Shown: positions 51,684 through 60,192 of the stretch, one piece after another
Layout of the letters: each line of letters begins with the position of its first letter
How positions within the stretch are numbered: position 1 is the stretch's first letter
Assembly: GCA_944326545.1 (NCBI GenBank)
Contig: CALVEH010000004.1
Coordinates: forward strand, 124,001 to 188,000
DNA: 64,000 nucleotides
Direction: 5' to 3'
DNA from: Candidatus Gastranaerophilales bacterium
GTDB taxonomy: Bacteria; Cyanobacteriota; Vampirovibrionia; Gastranaerophilales; Gastranaerophilaceae
Made by a program: the position numbers and the translations under genes
The notes under the pieces: generated by a model
What the model was told of the DNA's origin: nothing
Database searches by the model: none
Seen by the model: only the letters and a program-made list of their open reading frames with translations

Positions 51684-52400
51684 ATGTATAAATTAATGGC
51701 CAGAGAAAAAAGGGGCCATACAGTAACAGACTGGCTAAAAAGTGCGCACAGTTTTTCTTTTGAACAGTATTTTGACCCTTTTAATATGGGATTTAGTGAC
51801 TTAAGAGCAATAAACGACAATATACTTTCTCCGTCATCAAAAACAGAAAGGCTCGATATTTCTAATATGGAAATAGTTACCTTGGTACTTGACGGTGCAA
51901 TAGAATACAAAAATTTAAACGAAAAATCCAAAATCTTAACACCTGACCAAGTGCAAGTAATAAGCTCCGGTACAGGTATTATTCATCAGGAATTTAACCC
52001 TTCACCTGTTGAAAACACTCACTATCTGCAAATTTGGATTTTACCGAACAAAAAAAATATTCAACCGTGTTTTAAACGTAAAGCTTTTGCTAAAGAAAAG
52101 TTTTTAAACAGAATAAAACTGATTATATCAGGCAGCGGAAAAAATAATTCCGTAAAAATTTTTCAAGATGCAGAAATATACAAATCAATACTGGAAGCTG
52201 ACAAAACCGTATATTTTGATATTCCTGAAAACAGAAAACTTTGGTTACAGGTTGCAAAAGGCGCAATTGATGTTAACTCAAATATTTTAGAAGCCGGAGA
52301 CGGGATGTCTATTATTGGTGAAGTGGGTGAAATGGAAATCAACGGTGTAGATTTAGAATCAAATTTTCTTATTTTTAATTTGAGAAACCTGACAATATAG
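51684..52400 (+). CDS. Pirin-family protein lacking the first metal histidines
   Basis: 238 residues from ATG 51684, with AAAGGA 7 bases upstream. The two-cupin pirin fold is clear: SAHSFSFEQYFDPFNMGFSDLRAINDN, VTLVLDGAIEYKN, VQVISSGTGIIHQEFNPS, and the FKRKAF linker. In YhhW-like pirins the metal is held by HPH, then H and E. H101 and E103 are present here, but the HPH place reads ERLDISN (55-61). Metal binding and quercetinase-type activity are therefore doubtful. Single gene. Confidence 0.85.
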   Translation: MYKLMAREKRGHTVTDWLKSAHSFSFEQYFDPFNMGFSDLRAINDNILSPSSKTERLDISNMEIVTLVLDGAIEYKNLNEKSKILTPDQVQVISSGTGIIHQEFNPSPVENTHYLQIWILPNKKNIQPCFKRKAFAKEKFLNRIKLIISGSGKNNSVKIFQDAEIYKSILEADKTVYFDIPENRKLWLQVAKGAIDVNSNILEAGDGMSIIGEVGEMEINGVDLESNFLIFNLRNLTI

Positions 52401-52503
52401 CGTTACATTTTTTAAATTCTTTATTTATTATGCTTGTAATATTTTTTAAATGTTATACAATAACATGCATAGAAATGCTGTATCAAAATAGAAAGAAGAA
52501 TTT

Positions 52504-53250
52504 ATGAAAATCCTAAATGCGTCAAATATATCACCAAAAGTAACAAATGTTGCAAATAATATAGCAGTTACAAGACCAATTACAACAGCAAAAGCTGTAT
52601 CTGATTCCGTTTCATTCGGGTGTAACGATGACGACTGCGTTTGTAACAATTTTGGACTTTTAAAAGACGATGGAAGTTACATCACAAATCACTTTGAAAC
52701 CCAAACTAAACTAAACAAAAACGAAGAACCTGTGTTGGCCAAATTTGTTTGGAATGCAAATGATAAAAAAGTAGGCTTTTTCGGTGATGAACTTGATTTT
52801 GCAGCAGCATTAAAAAATAAAGATATTAAAACTAAAGATTTTGACGCTGTTTCAAACGAAAAATTCAGCTTGATTTCTTATCAAAGTGAAGGCATAAAGT
52901 ATAACTTAAAATATGACAAAAAAACTCACGAATTGGTAGCTGCATCTGCAGGTATTTTGAAAGATTCACCTAAAGACGCAATTGAAAGAATCGCAATTAA
53001 AAAATCAAACAATAATGAAGGCGATTACGTGTTCCACTATCAATTTATAGATGACAATAACGGCGAAAGAGCTGTAGAAGATACATACGTCTTGTTCGAT
53101 AAAAATATGCAAGCAAAAGCCAGCCATACAGAAAAATACTTCCAATACTCTGATGGTGAAAGAGAAGAACAAAAATTTGCCTGCACATATGACGAAGACG
53201 GAATGCCTGAAACAGCAGACACAAAAGAATTATCACCATACATTTGGTAA
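52504..53250 (+). CDS. Protein of unknown function with N-terminal SFG motif
   Basis: 248 residues. The first 36 are Asn/Ser/Thr-rich and end in DSVSFGCNDDDCVCNNFG, with three close cysteines. The rest is beta-rich and acidic (GFFGDELDFAAALKN, YNLKYDKKTHELVAASAG, EGDYVFHYQFIDDNNGER, a repeated hairpin pattern). No signal peptide, no recognised family. AGAAAGAAG lies before ATG 52504. The start resembles that of other FKG-type proteins in the window. Confidence 0.6.
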   Translation: MKILNASNISPKVTNVANNIAVTRPITTAKAVSDSVSFGCNDDDCVCNNFGLLKDDGSYITNHFETQTKLNKNEEPVLAKFVWNANDKKVGFFGDELDFAAALKNKDIKTKDFDAVSNEKFSLISYQSEGIKYNLKYDKKTHELVAASAGILKDSPKDAIERIAIKKSNNNEGDYVFHYQFIDDNNGERAVEDTYVLFDKNMQAKASHTEKYFQYSDGEREEQKFACTYDEDGMPETADTKELSPYIW

Positions 53251-53261
53251 ATTTGCATCCA

Positions 53262-54572
53262 TTAGAATAAAAACACTGCAAGTACCGCAAACACAATCAG
53301 CGGTACATTGTAGTGTACAAATGTAGGAATACACGTGTCAGTAATGTGATTGTGTTGACCGTCAGCGTTCAACCCTGCTGTAGGGCCTAATGTTGTGTCA
53401 GAAGCAGGAGAACCTGCATCGCCTAATGCTGCTGCTGCAGATAAAATAATCACAGTTGCAGGGACACTAAAACCCATTTTGGCACATATAGGAACAAACA
53501 AAACTGCCAAAATAGGTATTGTACCAAAAGATGTTCCAATCCCCATAGTAATAAACAAACCAATAGCCAACATTATTGTTGCGGCAAGCATTTTGCTGTG
53601 TCCCATAAAGGCAGTTGCACCCTGAACAAGAGATTCTATACCGCCTGTTTCTTTTAAAACAAGAGCAAAACCGGCAGCCACAAGCATTACGAATGCCACA
53701 TAACCCATAAGCCCAATACCTTCATTCATGAGCTTATCCATTTTTTTGTGGTCAATAGCACCTGTTCCGAATATAACGGACAAACCGACCAATGCCCCCA
53801 AAGGCAAAGAATTTGTCCACAACTGCACACCGAGTGTTGCAAATGCAGCAAGCAAAGTGAGGTAATGGTTTTTATTAAACTTTAGGTTCTCTCCTTCAGT
53901 TTCTACATCAGAAGCTATTTCAACATCTTTGTACTCTCTAGGCTTTTTGTAAGAAACAAACAACGCAATCAAAAGCCCTGTCAACATAGCTAATGCCAAA
54001 AACCAATTTGACTTCCATACGTCACCAACCGCAACAGTCATACCGTTTTGGGTTAAATTTTCTGCAATAAGCCCCTGAAATATCAAACCAAACCCAGCCG
54101 GTATGGCAATATAAGGGGTTTTTAAGCCAAATGCCAAAGCACAAGCTACGGCTCTTCTGTCTATTTTGAGTTTATTCATTACATGCAAAAGAGGCGGAAT
54201 TAAAATAGGTATAAATGCAATGTGAACAGGAATTAGGTTTTGCGATAACATTGCCATTACCGTAATAATCAATATCAATAAAAAGGCTCTGCCTTTGATT
54301 ATTCCTGCTATTTTTTTTGCCAAAATCGGAGCAAGACCCGTATGAGTCATTGCAGCAGCAAATGCCCCCAGCAAAATGTAGCTCAGTGCAGTTTCTGAGT
54401 TTCCCCCCATGCCGGAAATAAAAGTATGCATAATTTGAGACAAACTCATATGAGCACAAATTCCTGCAGCTATTGCAGAAAAAATAATTGATAACAAAAC
54501 ATTTATTCTGTACACGCACAAAATGCACAATACAACTACCGATACAATAACAGGGTTTAATAACAGTTCCAT
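53262..54572 (-). CDS. Na+/H+ antiporter-type permease (YuiF-like)
   Basis: 436 residues and about 11 membrane segments. Matches the Na_H_antiport_2 family: an N-terminal VVVLCILCVYRINVLLSIIFS, AYILLGAFAAAMTHTGLA-type re-entrant region, LIPVHIAFIPILIPPLL, and the C-terminal GIGTSFGTIPILAVLFVPIC and ALGDAGSPASDTTLGPTAGLNADGQHNHI motifs. Family members have been proposed as antiporters or amino acid permeases; the substrate is not clear. Starts 17 bases from bioC's end, possibly in one transcript with it. Confidence 0.85.
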   Translation of the reverse strand: MELLLNPVIVSVVVLCILCVYRINVLLSIIFSAIAAGICAHMSLSQIMHTFISGMGGNSETALSYILLGAFAAAMTHTGLAPILAKKIAGIIKGRAFLLILIITVMAMLSQNLIPVHIAFIPILIPPLLHVMNKLKIDRRAVACALAFGLKTPYIAIPAGFGLIFQGLIAENLTQNGMTVAVGDVWKSNWFLALAMLTGLLIALFVSYKKPREYKDVEIASDVETEGENLKFNKNHYLTLLAAFATLGVQLWTNSLPLGALVGLSVIFGTGAIDHKKMDKLMNEGIGLMGYVAFVMLVAAGFALVLKETGGIESLVQGATAFMGHSKMLAATIMLAIGLFITMGIGTSFGTIPILAVLFVPICAKMGFSVPATVIILSAAAALGDAGSPASDTTLGPTAGLNADGQHNHITDTCIPTFVHYNVPLIVFAVLAVFLF

Positions 54573-54589
54573 AATTATCCTAAAATTTA

Positions 54590-55336
54590 TTACTTTGCTT
54601 TTAAAATCATATAAACAGGGTTGTAAGTCAACGTCACTTTATCATTCATACCAAAGCACTCTCTGTAATATGATTCAAAACTCTTTAACTTAGAATTTGT
54701 CCAATTCAACGTTTTTATGCCGTTGGTGCCTGAGTATTTTATATGTTTTAAAACATCCAAAGGCGTGTTAAAACAAAGCGTTTGTATATTTTCTTCAAAA
54801 TAAACAACCTCAAAGTTATGTTCACATTTTTCTTTAAGTGTTTCTGATTTTAAATAACTCAAAGATACGCCTGTTGTTTCTTTAATTTCTTTAAAATTTT
54901 GTTCGCCAAAGCTCGTAAAAGCAAAGTAACCGTCATCTTCCAGATTGTTGTGTATTTTTAATAACAATTCTTCAGTATCAACAATCCATTGCATAACAGC
55001 ATTGGCTACTATTAGATTGAATTTTTTATCCAATTCTATTTTTTCGATATCGCCTGCTAAAAAGTTAACATCGTTTATTATGTTTTTTATACAGAATTCT
55101 GATTCTTCGATAATATCGTTGGCGTAGTATTCTTTAAACTTAATTTTTTGCAAGATATTTTTAGACAAAAAACCTGTACCTGCACCGAATTCAAATACCT
55201 TATCAAAGGAATTTCCGCAGTTTGAAAGAATTTTGTCTATTAGCGTATGCGCCATTTCTTTTTGTATTACTGCAGAATCATCATAGGTTTTGATACTTTT
55301 TTTGAATCTGAATTTTACAAGATTTTTGTTAATCAT
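54590..55336 (-). CDS. bioC: Malonyl-ACP O-methyltransferase
   Basis: 248 residues. BioC caps malonyl-ACP as a methyl ester so that the fatty acid system can build pimeloyl-ACP for biotin. Typical features are RFKKSIKTYDDSAVIQKEMA at the start, the SAM site VFEFGAGTGFLSKNIL, NAVMQWIVDTEELL and GYFAFTSFGEQNFKEIKETTG. It overlaps bioG by 4 bases (ATGA), so the two are translationally coupled. The partner demethylase gene next to it strengthens the call. Confidence 0.92.
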   Translation of the reverse strand: MINKNLVKFRFKKSIKTYDDSAVIQKEMAHTLIDKILSNCGNSFDKVFEFGAGTGFLSKNILQKIKFKEYYANDIIEESEFCIKNIINDVNFLAGDIEKIELDKKFNLIVANAVMQWIVDTEELLLKIHNNLEDDGYFAFTSFGEQNFKEIKETTGVSLSYLKSETLKEKCEHNFEVVYFEENIQTLCFNTPLDVLKHIKYSGTNGIKTLNWTNSKLKSFESYYRECFGMNDKVTLTYNPVYMILKAK

Positions 55337-55989
55337 AAAAGTTCTTCCAGCTTTTCATAATTATAGAAAGGGAAATGTCCTGTATTGAGTTCTATTATAT
55401 TAGAACTGCTATCTTTTTTCCAAAAATTCATTTGGTTCCTTGTCGGAACACATCTGTCAAAAAGGCCTATGTAGATTTTGTCATAGGTTCTTTGTTTTGC
55501 CTGAATGTGAGGAGTATATTTTTTCATACCAAGCAATTCGTCGGTACAGCTTTTTGCTGTTCTTTTCGGCAAGTGTTTTTCAAATATTTCAAAGTGATTG
55601 TGTGCTTGCTCACCGCCAAAAAGTCTTTGTCTGAATTTTACCACCGAGTCAGAGTCCATTTTTTCGGTAAGCTCAAATTGTCTTACAGGCACTCCGAGTT
55701 TGTCATCAACGGGTATTAATGTTCCGTTTATTGCAACTCTTGTATCAATCTTTAAGTTATTTGGCAAATCAGCTATTGCACCTGCATAAACCCCATAAGA
55801 AAATGACAAGAGTTTTACACTTTTATATTTTGAAAAATCAAATTCGGGGAAATCAGGTGTGACATAATCATAAACAAATAAAATATCGTAATCACTTTTA
55901 AGGATGGAGAAAGGATTTTCGTCCATTCCCCATCCGCAAAAGAATAAAATCAAATTATCGCTGTTATTGTCACGCAGATAAATCTTCAT
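55333..55989 (-). CDS. bioG: Pimeloyl-ACP methyl ester esterase BioG (DUF452)
   Basis: 218 residues of the alpha/beta-hydrolase type used instead of BioH in many bacteria. FFCGWGMDENPF is the oxyanion-hole motif, LLSFSYGVYAGAI the nucleophile elbow (Ser in FSYG), and LNTGHFPFYNYEKLEELL gives the catalytic His. It frees pimeloyl-ACP from the methyl cap. Its end overlaps bioC by 4 bases. gltX lies 2 bases upstream, so gltX-bioG-bioC may be one transcript. Confidence 0.92.
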   Translation of the reverse strand: MKIYLRDNNSDNLILFFCGWGMDENPFSILKSDYDILFVYDYVTPDFPEFDFSKYKSVKLLSFSYGVYAGAIADLPNNLKIDTRVAINGTLIPVDDKLGVPVRQFELTEKMDSDSVVKFRQRLFGGEQAHNHFEIFEKHLPKRTAKSCTDELLGMKKYTPHIQAKQRTYDKIYIGLFDRCVPTRNQMNFWKKDSSSNIIELNTGHFPFYNYEKLEELL

Positions 55990-55991
55990 AA

Positions 55992-57434
55992 CTATACAGC
56001 TGCTTTAATTCTGTGAGCTACTTTGTCTTTGCCGAGAAGAACAAGTGTTGCAACCATATCAGCACCGTGTGTTCTGCCTGTAACAGCAGCTCTAATTGCC
56101 CACATAGTTTCTTTAGGTTTGATACCTTGTTCTTTAAAGTATGTTCTTAAATCAGCAAGTTGATCGTGGAGTTTTTCTTCATCATCAAAAGCCCATTTAT
56201 CAAGCTCATTTTCAATGATGTAAGGAAGAACTTTCTTAGCAACTTCGCCGTCAAGAACTTTTTCTTGAACTTCAGGTTCAATTTCAACATCTTTGCCAAA
56301 GAAGTATTTAGTATCGTTAGTTAATTCAGAGAGGATAGTAATCGGTTCTCTTGTAACTTCAACAATTCTTTGCAATTGTTCTTCAGTGTATTCGCTAAGG
56401 TCATAGCAAGAAAGATAAGGTTTAACAAGTTCTGTTAATCTTGCCAAATCCATTTTCTTAATATACTGACCGTTCATCCAGTTTAATTTGTCATATTCAA
56501 AAATTGAGTTAGAAGATGAAACTTCACCGATTCTGAAATCTGCTGCAATTTCATCCAATGTTTTGATTTCTTGTCCGTCTGATGGAGACCAGCCTAAAAG
56601 AGCTACAAAGTTAACAAGAGCTTCTGTTAAATAGCCTTTTTCAACAAATTCTGAAACAGCAGTAGCACCGTGTCTTTTTGACAATTTACTTCTGTCAGGA
56701 GCAAGAATCATACCCAAGTGACCAAACTTAGGAATTTCTGCACCCAATGCATTGTATATCATGATTTGTTTTGCTGTGTTAGAGATGTGGTCTTCACCTC
56801 TTATGATGTGAGAAATTTTCATTTCCATATCATCGATTACTACAGCAAAGTTGTAAGTCGGTGTTCCGTTTGATTTCATGATAACAAAATCACCGATTAA
56901 TGAGTTGTCAAAGTGCAAGTGACCTTTTACCATATCGTCATAAGAAGTTTCGCCTTCCGGAACGTGGAATCTTATAGATGGTTTTCTGCCTTCTGCTCTT
57001 AGTTTTTCTTTTTCTTCTTCAGTTAAATGTCTGCATTTTCCTGAATATTTATGAGGTTTTTTGTTTTTAATAGATTCTTCTTTTTCTGCATCCAATTCTT
57101 CTTGAGTACAGAAGCATTCGTATGCATAGCCCATTTCAACGAGTTTTTGAGCATATTTTGGGTAGATATCAAATCTGTCTGATTGTTGATAAGGGCCATA
57201 AGGACCGCCAACATCCGGACCTTCATCCCAATTTAAGCCCAAAGCTTTTAAACTGTCATAAATATTATCGATATAAGCCTGACTTGAACGATCAAGGTCA
57301 GTATCTTCAATTCTTAATACATATTTTCCGTTGTTTTTCTTTGCAAACAAATAGTTAAACAACGCTGTTCTTGCTGTACCTATGTGTAAATTACCACTTG
57401 GGGAAGGGGCAATTCTAACTCTAACTTCGTCCAT
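55992..57434 (-). CDS. gltX: Glutamyl-tRNA synthetase
   Basis: 480 residues from the ATG at 57434; TGGAGA 6 bases upstream favours this over the ATG four codons earlier. Class I motifs are visible: RIAPSPSGNLHIGTARTALFNYLF (HIGH), RIEDTDLDRS, and KLSKRHGATAV (KMSKS). It charges the tRNA-Glu encoded at 47850-47925. The zinc-type CysX region near CFCTQEELDAEKE is present. It begins the likely gltX-bioG-bioC transcript. Confidence 0.96.
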   Translation of the reverse strand: MDEVRVRIAPSPSGNLHIGTARTALFNYLFAKKNNGKYVLRIEDTDLDRSSQAYIDNIYDSLKALGLNWDEGPDVGGPYGPYQQSDRFDIYPKYAQKLVEMGYAYECFCTQEELDAEKEESIKNKKPHKYSGKCRHLTEEEKEKLRAEGRKPSIRFHVPEGETSYDDMVKGHLHFDNSLIGDFVIMKSNGTPTYNFAVVIDDMEMKISHIIRGEDHISNTAKQIMIYNALGAEIPKFGHLGMILAPDRSKLSKRHGATAVSEFVEKGYLTEALVNFVALLGWSPSDGQEIKTLDEIAADFRIGEVSSSNSIFEYDKLNWMNGQYIKKMDLARLTELVKPYLSCYDLSEYTEEQLQRIVEVTREPITILSELTNDTKYFFGKDVEIEPEVQEKVLDGEVAKKVLPYIIENELDKWAFDDEEKLHDQLADLRTYFKEQGIKPKETMWAIRAAVTGRTHGADMVATLVLLGKDKVAHRIKAAV

Positions 57435-57595
57435 CACATTCTCCATTTCTTAGTTATTATGTCTTTAATTTTACCACTAACAAAATGTAACGATATGTAA
57501 ATAAATTTAATAAAAATAAGAAAAAACTCTAAAGTTCATTAAACTATAAGCCGATAACAATGATGTGAAACAAACATTAAACAGGAGAAGATAAG

Positions 57596-57976
57596 ATGAC
57601 AGAAAACATTCGCGGAATTGGTATCAATACAGGTTCAGTTAACCCATACGGAAATGCTCCTAAGGGTAGTGAAGCAAAACCTGAAGAAAAACAACCTGAA
57701 ACAACAAATAATACACCTCAAAAACCACAAGTAAAACCTGAAGATGTATTAACATACATGGCAAATTCGGCAGTAGTTGTAAATCCGAAAGCCTCAACAA
57801 AGACTTATGATGTATCAAAATATGTAACACCTGAACAAGCTGCACGTATCGCAGGTTTCGTAACAAGCTTTGAAGATCAGGTAGCAAAAGGTCTTTTAGC
57901 TATTAACGAAATGGAAGAGTTTGAAGGCCTTTCCGATAGTGCTAAATACGAAATTGCAGCTGCAATGGTTCAATAA
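57596..57976 (+). CDS. Small protein of unknown function
   Basis: 126 residues. CAGGAGAAG lies before ATG 57596. The first 55 residues are Asn/Pro/Glu/Gln-rich and disordered; the rest is helical (DVSKYVTPEQAARIAGFVTSFEDQVAKGLLAI, ending AAAMVQ). No signal peptide. A Pro/Lys-rich start followed by a helical end is typical of structural or scaffold proteins, but no family is recognised. Monocistronic. Confidence 0.65.
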   Translation: MTENIRGIGINTGSVNPYGNAPKGSEAKPEEKQPETTNNTPQKPQVKPEDVLTYMANSAVVVNPKASTKTYDVSKYVTPEQAARIAGFVTSFEDQVAKGLLAINEMEEFEGLSDSAKYEIAAAMVQ

Positions 57977-58068
57977 GTACGAAAAAGATTCAATATAGTG
58001 TCGTCTTTAAAAGGTGTCACTAAAAATTTACTCACACTTCCAACTTCTCCGATATTTAACATACGTTT

Positions 58069-58101
58069 AAGCCTTTAACGATTTTGTTAGAGGCTTTTTA
58101 T
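58069..58101 (+). terminator. Rho-independent terminator
   Basis: AAGCCT-T-TAAC pairs with GTTA-G-AGGCTT around GATTTT (58069-58096) and is followed by TTTTT. Ends the 57596 transcript. Confidence 0.75.
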
Positions 58102-58111
58102 TTTGTATAAT
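58084..58111 (+). promoter_or_regulatory. Promoter overlapping the terminator; probably leaderless
   Basis: TTGTTA (58084-58089) lies inside the terminator stem; a 16-base spacer leads to TATAAT (58106-58111), then 6 bases to the ATG at 58118. Confidence 0.5.
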
Positions 58112-58117
58112 AAAAAT

Positions 58118-58330
58118 ATGTACATTTTCGAATTAATTGCAAAACTCATAAAAAACGAAAAAGAAGAACAACCTAACAATATGCCGCCGGAAATTGATTA
58201 CGAAAACACCTGCAATCATATTTTTCTTCCGATAGACAGTACAGGCGAAATATTAGCCTGTTCAAAATGTGGTTTGACCGTAAAAAACGATCCTTCTAAG
58301 GTTAAATCAAAAAACCCCTTTACAATGTAA
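58118..58330 (+). CDS. Small zinc-ribbon-like protein
   Basis: 70 residues from ATG 58118, which lies 6 bases after TATAAT with no ribosome site. NTCNHIFLPIDSTGEILACSKCGLTVK contains C-x-H and CxxC, a probable single zinc ribbon or beta-ribbon. The start is a short helix (FELIAKLIKNEKEE). Function unknown; small zinc ribbons often bind nucleic acid or RNA polymerase. Confidence 0.55.
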   Translation: MYIFELIAKLIKNEKEEQPNNMPPEIDYENTCNHIFLPIDSTGEILACSKCGLTVKNDPSKVKSKNPFTM

Positions 58331-58471
58331 AGAAATTTGACTTTTGTATTTCAAAAGAGCGGGCTTTGAAATATAATACTTATAATTAATATATATTTCA
58401 TGAGTTCAAGAGGTGGGATTTGGCGTACAACAAAATAAAAAATGCTAAAATTCCAAGAAGGAAGGGTTATC

Positions 58472-59155
58472 TTGGCTAATATTATTAACGGACACTTGAA
58501 GTCAACATTTAGTAATTTCTCCGTCGAAACAGTAAGAAATCTATTAGAAACTGACAATAAAGGTATAGCAAAACTTTGTGCTCAAGTTTCACTTATGCCA
58601 AAGAAAGATGATTACGGCAGAACATACTTTACAAAAGATGATGTTGAAATACTCAGACGAGTAAAAGCAATGAATAAAGAAGTGACAGAAGTTAAAAAAA
58701 CTTCTAAAAAGTCGTATGCAACTGTGCCTGTGGAATCTAAAGTTCCTGATAAACTTCCTCAACCTGTTCAAAAAATCACAAAACAAGAGTCTAAAGCAGC
58801 ATTTGAAAATAGTTTGATGGAAAATATTCCTCCTGTCTCAAAAGCGCTTAATTTCCCTGTAAAAGCAAATTCTATGTTAGCTGCAGAAAAACTCAGCACA
58901 AGTTTTAGTGATTTAGAAAAAAGCTTAACCGACAAAATGTCGAGAATTATTGAAGAAAAACTTGATGAAAAGCTTGATGGCATGGACGAAGTTGTTGTTG
59001 AGCTTGTAAGATGCAAAACAGAAAACGAAACTCTACGCTACAAAATGAATGAATTAAACAAAGAGTTATACAATTTAAAAAATGAACTCAGCAGATTCAA
59101 ATCATTAGGTATGGGTTTTTATATAAAAAGTAACGGTGATTCTTCCGTTTTATAA
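58472..59155 (+). CDS. MerR-like DNA-binding protein with coiled coil
   Basis: 227 residues from TTG 58472, chosen for GGAAGG 7 bases upstream; the ATG at 58442 has no site. FSVETVRNLLETDNKGIAKLCAQVSLMPKKDDYGRTYFTKDDVEILRRV is a MerR-type winged helix. A Lys/Pro-rich linker (about 65-110) leads to helices (130-150, DLEKSLTDKMSRIIEEKLDEKL) and a long coiled coil (about 175-210). The effector, if any, is unknown. Convergent with the XRE gene at 59159. Confidence 0.7.
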   Translation: MANIINGHLKSTFSNFSVETVRNLLETDNKGIAKLCAQVSLMPKKDDYGRTYFTKDDVEILRRVKAMNKEVTEVKKTSKKSYATVPVESKVPDKLPQPVQKITKQESKAAFENSLMENIPPVSKALNFPVKANSMLAAEKLSTSFSDLEKSLTDKMSRIIEEKLDEKLDGMDEVVVELVRCKTENETLRYKMNELNKELYNLKNELSRFKSLGMGFYIKSNGDSSVL

Positions 59156-59158
59156 CTT

Positions 59159-59365
59159 TTAAAACAAATCTTTTATACTTACATCAAGAGCTTTAGCTAA
59201 CTTATAAACTTTAGAAAGAGAAACATCTTTTTCTGCACGTTCAATCATACCGACAAACGCGCCGGATATGCCCGCGTCAAAACCCAAAGCCTCTTGAGAA
59301 AGCCCTTTTTTTAGACGCAGATTTTTTATGTTGTTTCCAAACTTTACAAAAAATCTATTCGGCAT
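59159..59365 (-). CDS. XRE-family transcriptional regulator
   Basis: 68 residues from the ATG at 59365; a longer form from the ATG at 59458 (99 residues) is possible because a TATACT lies 6 bases before it. GNNIKNLRLKKGLSQEALGFDAGISGAFVGMIERAEKDVSLSKVYKLAKALDVSIKDLF is a complete XRE HTH. The short start is favoured because a perfect palindrome at 59398-59416, a likely operator, would otherwise be coding. Convergent with the MerR-like gene. Confidence 0.78.
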   Translation of the reverse strand: MPNRFFVKFGNNIKNLRLKKGLSQEALGFDAGISGAFVGMIERAEKDVSLSKVYKLAKALDVSIKDLF

Positions 59366-59397
59366 ACAAACATTTTGGCTTTGATTATTTTTACTGT

Positions 59398-59416
59398 CCA
59401 CAACTGCCAGTTGTGG
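59398..59416. promoter_or_regulatory. Perfect palindrome upstream of an XRE gene
   Basis: CCACAACT-GCC-AGTTGTGG, perfect 8-base arms. It is 33 bases before the favoured XRE start and is a candidate autorepressor operator. A second palindrome, AGTCTGC (59480-59486) with GCAGACT (59493-59499), followed by a T-run on the plus strand, lies further upstream and may be a terminator. Confidence 0.5.
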
Positions 59417-59569
59417 TACAATATAGGAGAAGAATTCAAAAATTTTTCTTTGATTCATTTTATTAGTATAAATTTATTCAGTCTGCTTAAATGCAGACTT
59501 ATTTTTTTATGTAAAAATTTTTCTTTTTAAAATTTTTGATTGTATAATAATCATCCAAGGAGAAAAAAC

Positions 59570-60190
59570 ATGACTAACAACTATGTATATGAACTTGAGG
59601 GCAAACTATATATAAACCTTACAAATTTATGCACAAACGATTGTGTATTTTGCATCCGCTCGATAAAAGACGATGTTGTAGGCGCTAATCTGTTTTTGGA
59701 TAGCGAAAATTTAGATGTTGAAGAAGTGAAAAAACAACTCGACAACATAAAACCACAAAACTACAAAGAGATTGTTTTTTGCGGATATGGTGAGCCTATT
59801 TTGAAGCTTGAAGAACTCAAAGAAACTGCAAAATACATAAAAGAAAAATATCCTCATCTTAAAACAAGAATAAACACAAACGGACAAGGCAATTTGATAT
59901 ACAAAAGAAACATTGTTCCTGAACTTAAAGGCTTAATTGACAGTGTTTCTATAAGCTTTAACGGAGAAAACAAAAAAGTCTATGATGAATTGTCGCAACC
60001 AAAAATTGAAAATGCCTATGAAGGTATGAAAGATTTTATAAAAGAATGCGTACAAGAGGGTATTGAAACAACTGCCACAATTGTGACAGGATATAAAAAC
60101 TACAAAGTAGACTTAGAAGATTGTAAAAGACAGATAGAAGCACTAGGCGCAACTTTTAGAGAAAGACCCTGGCTAGACAACGGATATTAA
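59570..60190 (+). CDS. Radical SAM protein (TatD-linked type)
   Basis: 206 residues from ATG 59570, with AAGGAG 7 bases upstream and TATAAT near 59542. NLCTNDCVFCIRS carries the CxxxCxxC motif for the 4Fe-4S cluster. GYGEPILKLEELKETA and SVSISFNGENKKVYDEL are the SAM-binding and beta-strand core. The size and layout fit the TatD-associated radical SAM family of unknown reaction; no tatD gene is in the window. A 140-residue gene follows 2 bases after its stop. Confidence 0.8.
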   Translation: MTNNYVYELEGKLYINLTNLCTNDCVFCIRSIKDDVVGANLFLDSENLDVEEVKKQLDNIKPQNYKEIVFCGYGEPILKLEELKETAKYIKEKYPHLKTRINTNGQGNLIYKRNIVPELKGLIDSVSISFNGENKKVYDELSQPKIENAYEGMKDFIKECVQEGIETTATIVTGYKNYKVDLEDCKRQIEALGATFRERPWLDNGY

Positions 60191-60192
60191 TA

